Of a DNA stretch of 64,000 nt, positions 15,926-24,762 are shown piece after piece. Every line of letters begins with the position of its first letter. The stretch's first letter is position 1. Both the position numbers and the translations under genes were made by a program. Where the stretch lies: positions 1 through 64,000 of the forward strand of contig DATGQD010000045.1 of assembly GCA_035304385.1 (NCBI GenBank), given 5' to 3'. The notes under the pieces are model-generated. The model made no database searches. It saw only the letters and a program-made list of their open reading frames with translations, and had not been told where the DNA came from. This DNA comes from ZC4RG29 sp035304385. Lineage in GTDB: Bacteria > Bacteroidota > Bacteroidia > Cytophagales > Cyclobacteriaceae.

Positions 15926-16915
15926 TCAGGAAATTTTTTCGCCCATAAGGGAAGCCAGTGCAGGTTTGTAGTGCTCCACTAGATCCGCGATGTGCGCCTG
16001 GACGACTTCCGTGAGCGCCGGGGGTGACACGATCTCGACGCCGGTGCCGTAGGTCACCAGCCAGCGGCCCAGGGATGGCAAGAAGCTCGTAAGGAACGTC
16101 ATCCGGACTTTATCGCCCTGATCGGTTTCCGTGACAAACCCGTGCTGGTATTTTCTCTCTCCTATGAAACGCGCCGTTCGCTTGTCCAGCAACACTACCG
16201 CCTCGTGCACGTCGCCGTGGTTGCGCATAACCGATTGAACGTACTCCTGCAACGACAGGTGGTTGTGCCCTGAGAAAGTGGATTCGGTAGCCGTCAGACT
16301 GCTGATGCGATCCACCCGGAAGTCGCGATAATCATTCCTGACACGGCACCAGCCGATGAGGTGCCAGGCGCTGCCATAGTAATACAATCCAATGGGTTCT
16401 ACCACCCGTTGGGTGAGCGCATCGCGGTATCGTGCCATATACTCCATATCGACGGCCCGCTTCTCGACTACAGCTTTCTGCAGATCGGTTAGAAAGCGGT
16501 TGGGAAACTCCTGCCCGCTGTCGGCGACGTTGGCGCGCACTTCGATATGAGAATACAGATTTTCCAAATGCTCGCGGCCGGGATCGTTGAGCACCGATTT
16601 GATCTTCGTCAGGGCCGACTCAAATGCATCACGTATCGACCGGTCGGTCATTTGTTCCACCAGTTTGCCGGCAAGCAGCATGGCGCCGGCTTCCTCCTGG
16701 CTGAACATAACGGGGGGCAGATGATATCCATCGACGATGAAATACCCGACGCCCGCTTCTGAACCTATGGGCACCCCCGCTTCCATCAGCGCTTTGACGT
16801 CGCGATAAACAGTACGGAGACTGATGTCGAACCGGCTCGCCAGTTCCTCTGCTTTTACAAGGCGCTTCGATTGAAGGTGGATCAGTATGGCGGTCAGTCG
16901 ATCGATGCGGTTCAT
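15926..16915 (-). CDS. YafY-type transcriptional regulator (HTH_11 plus WYL)
   Basis: 329 residues. The N-terminal winged helix (MNRIDRLTAILIHLQSKRLVKAEELASRFDISLRTVYRDVKALMEAG, 1-50) is an HTH_11 DNA-binding domain. The WYL domain spans about 140-230 (GLYYYGSAWHLIGWCRVRNDYRDFRVDRISSL), and the C-terminal WCX part carries DKVRMTFLTSFLPSLGRWLVTYG. WYL regulators sense small ligands or nucleic acids. It is divergent from the glycosyltransferase gene (247-bp gap) and followed by the GyrI-like gene, which is its likely partner or target. Confidence 0.9.
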   Translation of the reverse strand: MNRIDRLTAILIHLQSKRLVKAEELASRFDISLRTVYRDVKALMEAGVPIGSEAGVGYFIVDGYHLPPVMFSQEEAGAMLLAGKLVEQMTDRSIRDAFESALTKIKSVLNDPGREHLENLYSHIEVRANVADSGQEFPNRFLTDLQKAVVEKRAVDMEYMARYRDALTQRVVEPIGLYYYGSAWHLIGWCRVRNDYRDFRVDRISSLTATESTFSGHNHLSLQEYVQSVMRNHGDVHEAVVLLDKRTARFIGERKYQHGFVTETDQGDKVRMTFLTSFLPSLGRWLVTYGTGVEIVSPPALTEVVQAHIADLVEHYKPALASLMGEKIS

Positions 16916-17162
16916 GACCTAAAGGTACGCACAGCCTCTTATTTTTCACGGCCTCGGGTAGCCTGTTCGTGCATTGTACAAAAAAGATTTCCGTGTAACC
17001 TCTAATACCTGACGTTCGTCATTTTATTTGGATGCACCCTGATTTACGTTTGATCCCCAATCCTTAACCGCCGCGATCGGTGCTGTCGTCTTTGCGCTGC
17101 CTGCAAAGACCAGATGTTGCGTACGAGTCCACCCAAAGTGTTTAGCGCAAAAAAGATCCGTT

Positions 17163-18449
17163 ATGGAAGTCCTCATGCTGGGTTGGGAGTTCCCCCCGCT
17201 TATCAGTGGCGGGCTCGGGGTGGCAACGTACGGCATGGTCAAAGCCCTCCGCGCATCGGCGAGCATCCGGCTGATCGTTCCACGCAGTCCTTCCTCAAGT
17301 CTCGATAACGTCCGCATCGTTGGCGTTGACCGGGCGATACAAGAAGACCTTATCCGGGAAGGCCGGGCACATGACCTGGAAAACCTTGTCGACGAACTCC
17401 GGCGCATTCCACTGGCACTCAGCTCATACCATGCAACCCAAGCGATCTTGGAACCCGGGGAGCAGCGCGCGCCGTCAGGTTCTACCGGCGCAACTACCGC
17501 CCGCGCCGAACTGGGTCGTTACTTTGAAAGCCGCGAATCTTACGGCCCTGACGTTCAAAGGAAAGTACACCTGTTTTCACGTCTCGCCGATCTGCTATCC
17601 CGTAACTTCGATTTCAGGATCATCCACGCTCACGACTGGGTAACGTACCCTGCGGGTCTGCGTATCCAGGCGCGTACCGGTAAACCGCTGGTGCTCCATG
17701 TACACGCCCTCGAGACCGACCGCGCGGGGAGTGAAGTGCGAAACGCGGTATACGAACTTGAACGTAACGCCCTCCATCGCGCTGATGCCATCATCGCAGT
17801 AAGCGAATACACACGCGATCAGCTTCGGCGTTACTATGGCATCCCCCCACACCGCGTTGCAATCGTACACAATGGCATCGACCCGCGACCAACGCAACGA
17901 AGAACGCACGCCATCCGGGATAAGCTCGTTGTGTTTCTGGGCAGAGTGACCCGACAAAAAGGTCCGGAGTTTCTTTTGGAGACTGCCGAGAAGGTAACCC
18001 GCGTTTACCCTCGCGTAAAGTTCGTCGTTGCCGGTACCGGCGATGCTTTCGTCCCGCTCCTGGAAACCGCCGCCTGGAAAAAACTGGGCGGCAAGTTTCT
18101 CTTTACCGGCTTCCTCGACAGGCGGCATGTCGACGAGCTGCTGTCGATGGCGGACGTCTACTTCATGCCTTCCGTATCAGAACCCTTCGGACTCACAGCG
18201 CTTGAGGCGGCGCAGTTCGGCGTACCGGGGGTGCTGTCGCGGCAAAGTGGGGTCCATGAAGTTTTGCCCGCGCTTACGGCCGATTTCTGGGACACGGACA
18301 AGTATGCAAACTATATCCACGCGTTGCTGCGGTACAGCGCGTTGCACGACGATCTGGCGCGCCGCTCCCGCGAGACGGCGAGCCGGGTAACCTGGGACCT
18401 CGCTGCTGCAAAAATTGCCAGCATTTATCGCAGCGTCGTCCTGAACTGA
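17163..18449 (+). CDS. Glycosyltransferase family 4, glycogen-synthase-like
   Basis: 428 residues with a two-lobed GT-B fold. The N terminus (MLGWEFPPLISGGLGVATYG) is the starch/glycogen synthase-type donor loop. The C-terminal lobe holds VFLGRVTRQKGPEFLLETAEKV and PSVSEPFGLTALEAAQFGVPGVLSRQSGVHEV, with the conserved catalytic-site glutamate and glycine loop. Followed after 39 bp by a GH57 gene on the same strand. The pair matches the alpha-glucan metabolism pair of Bacteroides and other Bacteroidota, where a glycogen-debranching enzyme usually precedes it; none is visible here. It probably extends alpha-glucan chains from a nucleotide-sugar, but the donor is not shown. Confidence 0.88.
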   Translation: MEVLMLGWEFPPLISGGLGVATYGMVKALRASASIRLIVPRSPSSSLDNVRIVGVDRAIQEDLIREGRAHDLENLVDELRRIPLALSSYHATQAILEPGEQRAPSGSTGATTARAELGRYFESRESYGPDVQRKVHLFSRLADLLSRNFDFRIIHAHDWVTYPAGLRIQARTGKPLVLHVHALETDRAGSEVRNAVYELERNALHRADAIIAVSEYTRDQLRRYYGIPPHRVAIVHNGIDPRPTQRRTHAIRDKLVVFLGRVTRQKGPEFLLETAEKVTRVYPRVKFVVAGTGDAFVPLLETAAWKKLGGKFLFTGFLDRRHVDELLSMADVYFMPSVSEPFGLTALEAAQFGVPGVLSRQSGVHEVLPALTADFWDTDKYANYIHALLRYSALHDDLARRSRETASRVTWDLAAAKIASIYRSVVLN

Positions 18450-18488
18450 AAACGTTGATAGCAGAACTAAACCCAACGCTCGAGACCT

Positions 18489-19679
18489 ATGCCTTCGGTT
18501 TGCTTTTACTTCCAGGTACACCAGCCTTGGCGGCTTAAGTCGTACAACTGTTTCCGCATCGGATATGATCACGACTACTTTGACGATGCCGTCAACCAGG
18601 CGGTACTAAACCGCGTTTCCGACAAATGCTATCTTCCCGCAAATCGCCTTATGCTCGAACTGATCGACAGCCACGAAGGCCGGTTCAGAATAGCGTACTC
18701 CATTACCGGAACGGCGCTTGAGCAAATGGAACGCTTCCGGCCTGACGTCATTGAGTCGTTCCAGGCGCTGGCTGAGACGGGGTGCGTTGAATTCCTGTCA
18801 GAGACCTATCACCACTCGCTCAGTTTTCTCTATTCGCGCGACGAGTTTGTGCGGCAGGTACAGATGCACAGGCAAAAAATAGAAACGCTCTTCCATCAGA
18901 CGCCATCGGTGTTTCGTAATACGGAGCTGATCTACAACAACGCGCTGGCCGCATTTGTCGACAACATGGGATACAAGGGCATTTTGTGCGAGGGACTGGA
19001 CTCCGCACTGCGGGGTCGAAGTCCGAATTTCGTTTACCATCCGCCCCACAGCACGACATTTGCCTGCCTGCCGAAGAACTACAAACTGTCGGACGATATT
19101 GCCTTTAGGTTTTCCGACAAAGGTTGGCAACAGTGGCCGCTCACCGCACCACGGTTTTCAAATTGGATACACCAAACCGCCGGCAACGGCGAGACGATTA
19201 ACCTGTTTATGGACTATGAAACGTTCGGTGAGCACCAATGGCCGGAGACGGGAATCTTTGATTTTATAAGATGCCTGCCAACGGAAATCTTTCGTCATCC
19301 GGACTTCAACTTTCTCACACCGTCTGAGATTATCGACAATTATCCTGCACGCGACGCATACGATGTGCATGCGTTTAGCTCCTGGGCAGACCTCGAACGC
19401 GACCTTTCCGCCTGGCTTGGAAACAGCCTGCAAAAAGACGCCATCGAGCGCATATACGCACTCGAACAGCAGGCAAAATCCGACCCGGATCTTCTCGACG
19501 TGTGGGCCCGGCTGCTGACTTCAGACCATTTTTACTATATGTGCACGAAGTACTGGCAGGACGGCGATGTGCATAAATACTTCAGCCACTACGACACGCC
19601 GTACGAAGGATATATTAACTATATGAATGTCGTGACAGACCTGGAGTACCTCCTGGAGCGTACTCCTGTCTCCATTTGA
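18489..19679 (+). CDS. Glycoside hydrolase family 57 alpha-amylase-like enzyme
   Basis: 396 residues matching the compact Bacteroidota GH57 form. The start VCFYFQVHQPWRL is the family's first motif. The nucleophile lies in FRNTELIYNN (E146), and the acid/base aspartate in NLFMDYETFGEHQ (D242). GH57 enzymes hydrolyse or rearrange alpha-1,4/1,6-glucans with retention; branching, amylase and glucanotransferase activities cannot be told apart here. It is coupled to the GT4 gene upstream, so I expect a cytoplasmic role in storage glucan. The 3' gap contains a CTGCAT-type repeat. No signal peptide. Confidence 0.92.
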   Translation: MPSVCFYFQVHQPWRLKSYNCFRIGYDHDYFDDAVNQAVLNRVSDKCYLPANRLMLELIDSHEGRFRIAYSITGTALEQMERFRPDVIESFQALAETGCVEFLSETYHHSLSFLYSRDEFVRQVQMHRQKIETLFHQTPSVFRNTELIYNNALAAFVDNMGYKGILCEGLDSALRGRSPNFVYHPPHSTTFACLPKNYKLSDDIAFRFSDKGWQQWPLTAPRFSNWIHQTAGNGETINLFMDYETFGEHQWPETGIFDFIRCLPTEIFRHPDFNFLTPSEIIDNYPARDAYDVHAFSSWADLERDLSAWLGNSLQKDAIERIYALEQQAKSDPDLLDVWARLLTSDHFYYMCTKYWQDGDVHKYFSHYDTPYEGYINYMNVVTDLEYLLERTPVSI

Positions 19680-19697
19680 CGGATGTATCCACAGACG

Positions 19698-19790
19698 CCC
19701 TGCATCTGCGGCTGCTACTATTTCCTATCAGATGGCAGTTACAACTGGTGCCAGTACCCCCTGCATCTGCGACTATTTCCTATGGATGGC
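19698..19790. repeat. Two imperfect direct copies carrying CCCTGCATCTGCG
   Basis: The core CCCTGCATCTGCG..CTATTTCCTAT..GATGGC occurs at about 19698-19736 and again at 19759-19790, the first copy with a 7-bp insertion. The array sits between the converging GH57 and small secreted protein genes and overlaps the last codons of the latter. It shares CTGCATCTGC with the other hexanucleotide tracts. Confidence 0.8.
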
Positions 19791-20087
19791 TTTCGAGATC
19801 GTCCATGTCGGGTATCCGCTCGACGGGACGTTGCCTGCCTGGCGTTGAGCACGATGTACGGCCTTGGTCATGGCCGGCGCGGGATAAGCGGGTGAGGCGA
19901 CGTTCCGATGCGAAGCCTGCAAGTAATGGCTTTCGAACAGCTGCTTGTTCGCAACGCGGTTAATGGGTTTGTAGAGTATCCACGCAGACTGCACGGTGAC
20001 AGACTCGTTATGGGGGAAGGATTGTGCGTTGGCAATGCTGGCACACGCGGCAAGCGCAAGCACTATAAAGCTCTTTGCGATGTTCAT
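19773..20087 (-). CDS. Small secreted protein of unknown function
   Basis: 104 residues beginning with a clear signal peptide (MNIAKSFIVLALAACASIANAQ) and a plausible cleavage after ANA. The mature part (about 82 residues) is rich in Ser, Ala, His and aromatic residues and shows internal similarity: YPAPAMTKAVHRAQ and YPTWTISKAIHRK are two related ends, suggesting an internal repeat. I do not recognise a family. The C terminus runs into the 19698-19790 repeat, so it may have been extended by repeat sequence. The signal peptide makes it more than a chance frame, but function is open. Confidence 0.55.
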   Translation of the reverse strand: MNIAKSFIVLALAACASIANAQSFPHNESVTVQSAWILYKPINRVANKQLFESHYLQASHRNVASPAYPAPAMTKAVHRAQRQAGNVPSSGYPTWTISKAIHRK

Positions 20088-20211
20088 AAGGACGTCAATT
20101 TGTTAGTCTCACATTCAAATTAACGTTCCAGACGGATGCCTGCCGATCAGGTAAATCAATGAAATACGCTCGGGTATTTACCGTACCGACGACTACGTAT
20201 TTTCCGTGATA

Positions 20212-20850
20212 TCAGAGTGTGATGATGTTTAATTCGATGGCCTTCCTGATCAACTCGGCCGTATTGCTGACTTTGAGTTTTTTGAGCATGTTGATACGAT
20301 GAGTTTCGACCGTCCGGGTACTGATACCGAGCTTGTCGGCGACCTGCTTGGTGCTCAACCCATGGGCCACCAGGTCGAGGACCTCCTTTTCTCTTGGCGA
20401 AACTTCGGGCGGCACAGGAGCCGTGTTGCGTGACACCGCATCGGCAAGGATATTGGCAACTTCGGGACTAAAATAACGTCCACCCTCGTGTACAGTGATG
20501 ATGGCCTTCACCAGTTCATCGCGTTCTGCATTTTTCATCACGTAGCCGCTGGCACCCAGCTGCAGTGCGTTGATGACATACTCGCGTTCTTCGTGCATCG
20601 TCAGGACGATGAATCGGATGTCCGGGAATTCCGCAACCAGTTGTCGCAACGCCTCGAGGCCTGTGGCACCCGGCATCTTGATGTCTGCCAGCACTACGTC
20701 AGGTTGAAGCCTCTTATATTCGTCGATAAGGCTCTGGCCGTCTTCGGCTTCTCCGGCAACCCGGAGTCGCTCGTGCGCGCCCAGCAAGGAACGGATCCCC
20801 TCCCGGATCAGGGGATGGTCATCAGCAAGGAGAAGGCGGATCGGTGTCAT
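20212..20850 (-). CDS. NarL/FixJ-family response regulator
   Basis: 212 residues. The receiver domain (1-120) has the acidic pair DDH at 10-12, phospho-acceptor D56 in DVVLADIKMPG, and T/K in FIVLTMHEE and GYVMKNAERDE. The LuxR-type helix-turn-helix (about 145-208) reads SPREKEVLDLVAHGLSTKQVADKLGISTRTVETHRINMLKKL. Its start overlaps the stop of the histidine kinase gene by ATGA, so the two are translationally coupled and form one two-component system. Targets unknown. Confidence 0.95.
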   Translation of the reverse strand: MTPIRLLLADDHPLIREGIRSLLGAHERLRVAGEAEDGQSLIDEYKRLQPDVVLADIKMPGATGLEALRQLVAEFPDIRFIVLTMHEEREYVINALQLGASGYVMKNAERDELVKAIITVHEGGRYFSPEVANILADAVSRNTAPVPPEVSPREKEVLDLVAHGLSTKQVADKLGISTRTVETHRINMLKKLKVSNTAELIRKAIELNIITL

Positions 20851-22691
20851 AGCGCATTAGCCGGATGCAGTGGTATAGTCACTTCAATTACTGTTCCCTG
20901 CCCGGGTGTCGAACTGAGTTCGAACTCACCGTTCAGCAGGCGGGCACGTTCCCTCATATTGCGAAGGCCGTATCCCGTTTCATCATTTTTCAGGTCGCCG
21001 GAGCTAAACCCTTTTCCGTTGTCCGCCACGATCAGGTGGACGTGTTCCGGGCTCACGGCCAGGTGAAGGTCTACCTGAGTGGCGCCGGAATGCTTGAGAA
21101 CATTGTTAAGCGCCTCCTGTGCGATGCGGAAGATCGCGATGCTTACCTCGAAATCGGCATGTTCCTTCCCGCTCTCGACGTAGTTAAAGTCGACCTTCAC
21201 CCCGGAGTTACGCGGAATTGTATCGCATAGCCCCTCCAGTGCGGCTTTCAGTCCGTAGTCAACAAGCGCCTGCGGCATGACATTGTACGATATCCGCCGC
21301 ACTTCTGCAATAGTCTCGTTGATGAGCGCTTTGATTTCCCTTTTACGTTCCTCATTCCCCTCCACCAGTTCCACACGCATGCGTATTGCGGTGAGCAGCT
21401 GTCCCACACCGTCGTGGAGGTCGAGTGTTATCCGCCTCCGCTCCATCTCCTGTCCCTCCAATAGCGCTGCCGTTCTACTCTTTGCGAGACGGGTTTCATT
21501 TTCGTTAAGCTGTTTCAGCTGGTCGCGCATATTGATCAGCGCGGTACCGAGCGTGTCATAGTCGCTCAACTTTTCATAAGGCGTTTCGAATTGTCCGGAG
21601 CCAATGGCATTGGCAAATTTTGCCGACCGCTCGAAGGCATCGATGAGTTGGTTGATGGCTTCCCCCATCTGTCCCATCTCATTGCTGGAATCGGCGACCG
21701 CACGTTTACGCGGAATGATACCATAAGAAAGCGACATCATCAGTTCCTTTACTGCCAACACGGGTTTGGAGATCGCCGTCGATAGCCCGTAGGAGATCAT
21801 CACGGCCACGATCATGAGAAGGAAGGTCACGCCTATCAATGAATTACGCAGTCCCACCACAGGCCGCATGGCTTCCTCCAGATCCATTTCGGAAAAAATC
21901 ACCCAGTTAATACCGTCCAGGCCCAGCGCATTGCCTGCGCTGAGTACGCGCACACCTCTGTAGTCGTCAATAATATGGGGACGTTCACGGCTATTGTTCA
22001 GCGCCTGAAGAACGGACTCCTGCTGTACCACAATGTCGTATGGCGTCCGATCAGGAAAGAACCGCGAGCGTGATCGCATTCTGAAGTCGCTCCCCACAAT
22101 GTAGGATTCGCCGGTGCTGCCCATTCCTGTTTCCTCAAGCAGGATGGTTTGTATTCTCTCGAAAGCCAGACGCGCAATCAAGGTACCTTCCATGCTCCTG
22201 CCATTGAACACCGGCATGAAGAACAGCAACGTGGTACTGTGGCGGGGAGACAATGACGTCGCGTCGACAAGCCGTAGGGAATCCTGACCCGTGTCCTGCG
22301 CGACAATCATGGGATGAAGGACGTCGTGCAAAGTGCTGTCGGTGCTGAAGAGCAGCTCTCCCTTCGCGTTGTATATCCACAACGATTCAAATCCATGGAA
22401 GCTGAGCAAGTCGCCAAACTCGCTGCTGGCTTCGGATGTGCTGGTCGTTTCGAAGAACCGGTGAACGATTGTCTGCTGTCTCAATCCCTCCAACTCCCCT
22501 TTTAACTGCAGCAGATGGATGCGGATGAGATCCTTCTCCAGCACATTGATTGCGGAAAGCTGGTCTACCGTGCGCTCGATAAGCGTGTGCCGAAGGAAAA
22601 GGTAAACAGCGACGGAAAGGATGACGACGACCGCAAGTCCCATTACCGAGTGGGATATGAACAGGCGCGCGAATATGTTCAACTTCTTCAT
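20847..22691 (-). CDS. Sensor histidine kinase (double-Cache-like sensor, HAMP, HisKA_3, HATPase)
   Basis: 614 residues from ATG 22691; a second ATG at 22727 adds 12 unlikely residues. An N-terminal membrane helix (about 9-32), a periplasmic sensor of about 250 residues resembling a double Cache (SLWIYNAKGELLFSTD; FQTILLEETG.GSTGESYIVG-type strand), a second helix (about 280-300) and a HAMP-like region are followed by HisKA_3. There ERRRITLDLHDGVGQLL gives the phospho-acceptor H426. The HATPase_c has EALNNVLKHSGAT (N box), ADNGKGF and GYGLRNMRERA. It pairs with the response regulator downstream (4-bp overlap). The stimulus is not evident. Confidence 0.93.
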   Translation of the reverse strand: MKKLNIFARLFISHSVMGLAVVVILSVAVYLFLRHTLIERTVDQLSAINVLEKDLIRIHLLQLKGELEGLRQQTIVHRFFETTSTSEASSEFGDLLSFHGFESLWIYNAKGELLFSTDSTLHDVLHPMIVAQDTGQDSLRLVDATSLSPRHSTTLLFFMPVFNGRSMEGTLIARLAFERIQTILLEETGMGSTGESYIVGSDFRMRSRSRFFPDRTPYDIVVQQESVLQALNNSRERPHIIDDYRGVRVLSAGNALGLDGINWVIFSEMDLEEAMRPVVGLRNSLIGVTFLLMIVAVMISYGLSTAISKPVLAVKELMMSLSYGIIPRKRAVADSSNEMGQMGEAINQLIDAFERSAKFANAIGSGQFETPYEKLSDYDTLGTALINMRDQLKQLNENETRLAKSRTAALLEGQEMERRRITLDLHDGVGQLLTAIRMRVELVEGNEERKREIKALINETIAEVRRISYNVMPQALVDYGLKAALEGLCDTIPRNSGVKVDFNYVESGKEHADFEVSIAIFRIAQEALNNVLKHSGATQVDLHLAVSPEHVHLIVADNGKGFSSGDLKNDETGYGLRNMRERARLLNGEFELSSTPGQGTVIEVTIPLHPANAL

Positions 22692-22780
22692 GCAGTTCCC
22701 TTGCAAGTAACGCGCCCGGCCCAACAAATCAAAGGTCAGGCGGGCAGGCCTCGCGACGAATACTCCCGCTGGATCCGGTT

Positions 22781-23371
22781 TTAGGACTTTTCAGGCGGAG
22801 CGTCAGGGCGCATTTCGTGGAATCCGGAGACGCCGCCGGACACGATGTATTTCATCGCTACGGTGCCGGGTATGGCGAGCGCCTGTACGCGATCGCGGGG
22901 CACCACGTAGTGCATTCCCGAAATCGCGTACGAATGAGGAAGGTAAACCGACACCATGCCGTGCAGCCCCAGTTCTGACAGGTCCTGTTGTGTGATGAAG
23001 CCGATTTGGTACAACTTGTTCTCGCGGTTGATCTCAACAAGTACGGGTTTGTCGAATTTGCGTCGCTCTCCGACGAATGCACCGAGGAGATCGCGGAGCG
23101 ACGAATAGATCAACTTCACGAGAGGGATCTTGTTGATGGCCTGGTCCATCACGTCGGTTGCAGTGCGAAATGCATAGTGCGTGGTGAGGTAACCGAATAC
23201 CGTAATGACGCCGACAATGATGGCGAAGCCGACACCGGGATAGGGCAGGTTAAGCAGGCCGTCGAGCCACCGGAACGATTCAAAGAAAAAGTATACTGTC
23301 GCTACCAGCGGCACGATGAACAGCGTACCACTAAAGAAGTATCGAAGAATTCTTCGTACTGTTTTTTCCAT
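22781..23371 (-). CDS. DUF502 family membrane protein
   Basis: 196 residues from ATG 23371. Two N-terminal membrane helices (about 12-33 and 44-66) are separated by a short linker FESFRWLDGLLNLPYPG. The soluble domain has KIPLVKLIYSSLRDLLGAFVGERRKFDKPVLVEI and VSVYLPHSYAISGMHYVVPRDRVQALAIPGTVAMKYIVSGGVS, the conserved DUF502 pattern. The role is unknown. The frame extends to 23476 but crosses the nqr terminator hairpin and adds no family sequence, so the later ATG is preferred. It lies just after the nqr operon terminator on the same strand. Confidence 0.9.
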   Translation of the reverse strand: MEKTVRRILRYFFSGTLFIVPLVATVYFFFESFRWLDGLLNLPYPGVGFAIIVGVITVFGYLTTHYAFRTATDVMDQAINKIPLVKLIYSSLRDLLGAFVGERRKFDKPVLVEINRENKLYQIGFITQQDLSELGLHGMVSVYLPHSYAISGMHYVVPRDRVQALAIPGTVAMKYIVSGGVSGFHEMRPDAPPEKS

Positions 23372-23377
23372 AGGTAT

Positions 23378-23414
23378 AAAAATTAAAATGGCTCCCGGGT
23401 TCTGCCCGGGAGCC
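23378..23414 (-). terminator. Intrinsic terminator of the nqr operon
   Basis: A perfect 10-bp stem (GGCTCCCGGG/CCCGGGAGCC, loop TTCTG) is followed on the minus strand by a U-rich run (ATTTTAATTTTT). It lies 28 bp beyond the nqrE stop and before the DUF502 gene start. Confidence 0.85.
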
Positions 23415-23441
23415 ATACAATGCTTTCGGAATATTATAGGG

Positions 23442-24059
23442 CTACAGGGCGATACCGATAAATGATTTAAACGCAAACGCCATGAGGCCGGTAATGAACA
23501 TAGTAATTCCCAGGCCCTTAAGCGGAGCCGGTACGTTGGAGTACTTCATCTTTTCCCGGATGGCTGCCAATGCCACAATAGCCAGGAGCCAGCCAATTCC
23601 GCTACCCACACCGAACACAGTGGCTTGCGCAAGCGTGTAATCGCGCTGAACCATGAAGAGCGACGATCCGAGAATCGCGCAATTCACCGCAATCAGCGGA
23701 AGGAAAATACCAAGACTGGAGTACAGTGTAGGAGACATTTTTTCAATCACCATCTCCACGAGCTGTACGATAGCGGCGATGGTACAGATAAACATGATGA
23801 ATTGCAGAAACTCCAGGTTCACATTTTCGAAGGCCGGTCCCAGCCCCAGTTTGGCAAGTGCGCCGGTCGTCAACACCTTTTCCTGAATAATCCAATTCAC
23901 CGGCACCGTGATGCCGTTAACGAAGATTACAGCCGAGCCCAAACCGATGGCCGTGGATACTTTCTTCGAGACCGCGAGAAACGAACACATGCCCAGAAAG
24001 TAGGCAAAGATCATGTTCTCGATAAAGATGGACTTGAGTCCTATATTAATGAGTTCCAT
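23442..24059 (-). CDS. nqrE: Na+-translocating NADH:quinone reductase subunit E
   Basis: A 205-residue polytopic membrane subunit with six hydrophobic helices. Recognisable segments are MELINIGLKSIFIENMIFAYFLGMCSFLAVSKK, ILGSSLFMVQRDYTLAQATVFGVGSGIGWLLAI and FGIGLAF-like helices; the cysteine pair that binds Fe in the NqrD/E interface is represented by C26 and the NCAILGSS cysteine. NqrE and NqrD form an inverted pair of homologous subunits in the Na+ pump. It is last in the nqrABCDE cluster and followed by a strong terminator rather than nqrF. Confidence 0.95.
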   Translation of the reverse strand: MELINIGLKSIFIENMIFAYFLGMCSFLAVSKKVSTAIGLGSAVIFVNGITVPVNWIIQEKVLTTGALAKLGLGPAFENVNLEFLQFIMFICTIAAIVQLVEMVIEKMSPTLYSSLGIFLPLIAVNCAILGSSLFMVQRDYTLAQATVFGVGSGIGWLLAIVALAAIREKMKYSNVPAPLKGLGITMFITGLMAFAFKSFIGIAL

Positions 24060-24070
24060 ATCGCATGCTT

Positions 24071-24748
24071 TTAGTGCGTCTCAACATAGCCTGTACGCGT
24101 ACGTTGTACCCAGATTATTATACCCAGTACCATGAAGGCACCAATGGAGTCGACCATTACCGAGTTGTTGGTATACGCGATACCGAGATTGGAAAACAAC
24201 GGGTAATTGAAAACGGATCCCGATCCAAGCAATTCGCGGAACAAGGCTACCGCAAGCAATATCCAGGCGTAGCCCATGCCGTTACCGAGGCCGTCAAGGA
24301 CAGACTCATAGGGCTTATTGCCCATGGCAAACGCCTCCAGTCGTCCCATCACAATACAATTCGTAATAATGAGACCAACAAAGGCGCCAAGCACCTTGTA
24401 CATCGGATAGTTATAAGCTTTCAGTACCTCTGCTACCAGGGTAACGAGCGTCGCGACTATGGATAGCTGCACAATAATGCGCACCCGGTTGGGGACATAG
24501 TTGCGGATCACCGAGATCACCAGGTTCGACAGCGCCATAACGGAAACGACCGAAATACCCATAATGAGGGTCGGCTCCAGTTTCACGGTAACCGCCAGCG
24601 CAGAGCAAATACCCAGGACCTGAACGGTGATAGGATTCTCTTCGTTGAGCGGATCCGCTACGATCTTCCGTCGGCGCTTAGACAATAACGGCTCAGACGG
24701 CTTGCTTACAACCGCCGTACCCGTTTTTTCCAGCGTTTCTTCTGCCAT
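24071..24748 (-). CDS. nqrD: Na+-translocating NADH:quinone reductase subunit D
   Basis: 225 residues. A soluble N-terminal extension of about 30 residues (TGTAVVSKPSEPLLSKRRRK) precedes the membrane core, with PLNEENPITVQVLGICSALAVTVKLEPTLIMGISV and the cysteine-bearing helix ITNCIVMGRLEAFAMGN, the NqrD signature. NqrD crosses the membrane six times and contacts NqrE at an iron site. The gene lies between nqrC (14-bp gap) and nqrE (11-bp gap). The extension is longer than in Vibrio NqrD and could be lineage-specific. Confidence 0.95.
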   Translation of the reverse strand: MAEETLEKTGTAVVSKPSEPLLSKRRRKIVADPLNEENPITVQVLGICSALAVTVKLEPTLIMGISVVSVMALSNLVISVIRNYVPNRVRIIVQLSIVATLVTLVAEVLKAYNYPMYKVLGAFVGLIITNCIVMGRLEAFAMGNKPYESVLDGLGNGMGYAWILLAVALFRELLGSGSVFNYPLFSNLGIAYTNNSVMVDSIGAFMVLGIIIWVQRTRTGYVETH

Positions 24749-24762
24749 ACTACTCTCCTATT

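Noticed and set aside
16916..17162. Debranching enzyme remnant before the GT4 gene
   Set aside because: All three forward frames meet stops within a few codons and show no GDE-like motif.
23378..23441. nqrF remnant after nqrE
   Set aside because: Only a hairpin terminator and 28 bp of spacer; no ferredoxin-like CxxxxCxxC motif.
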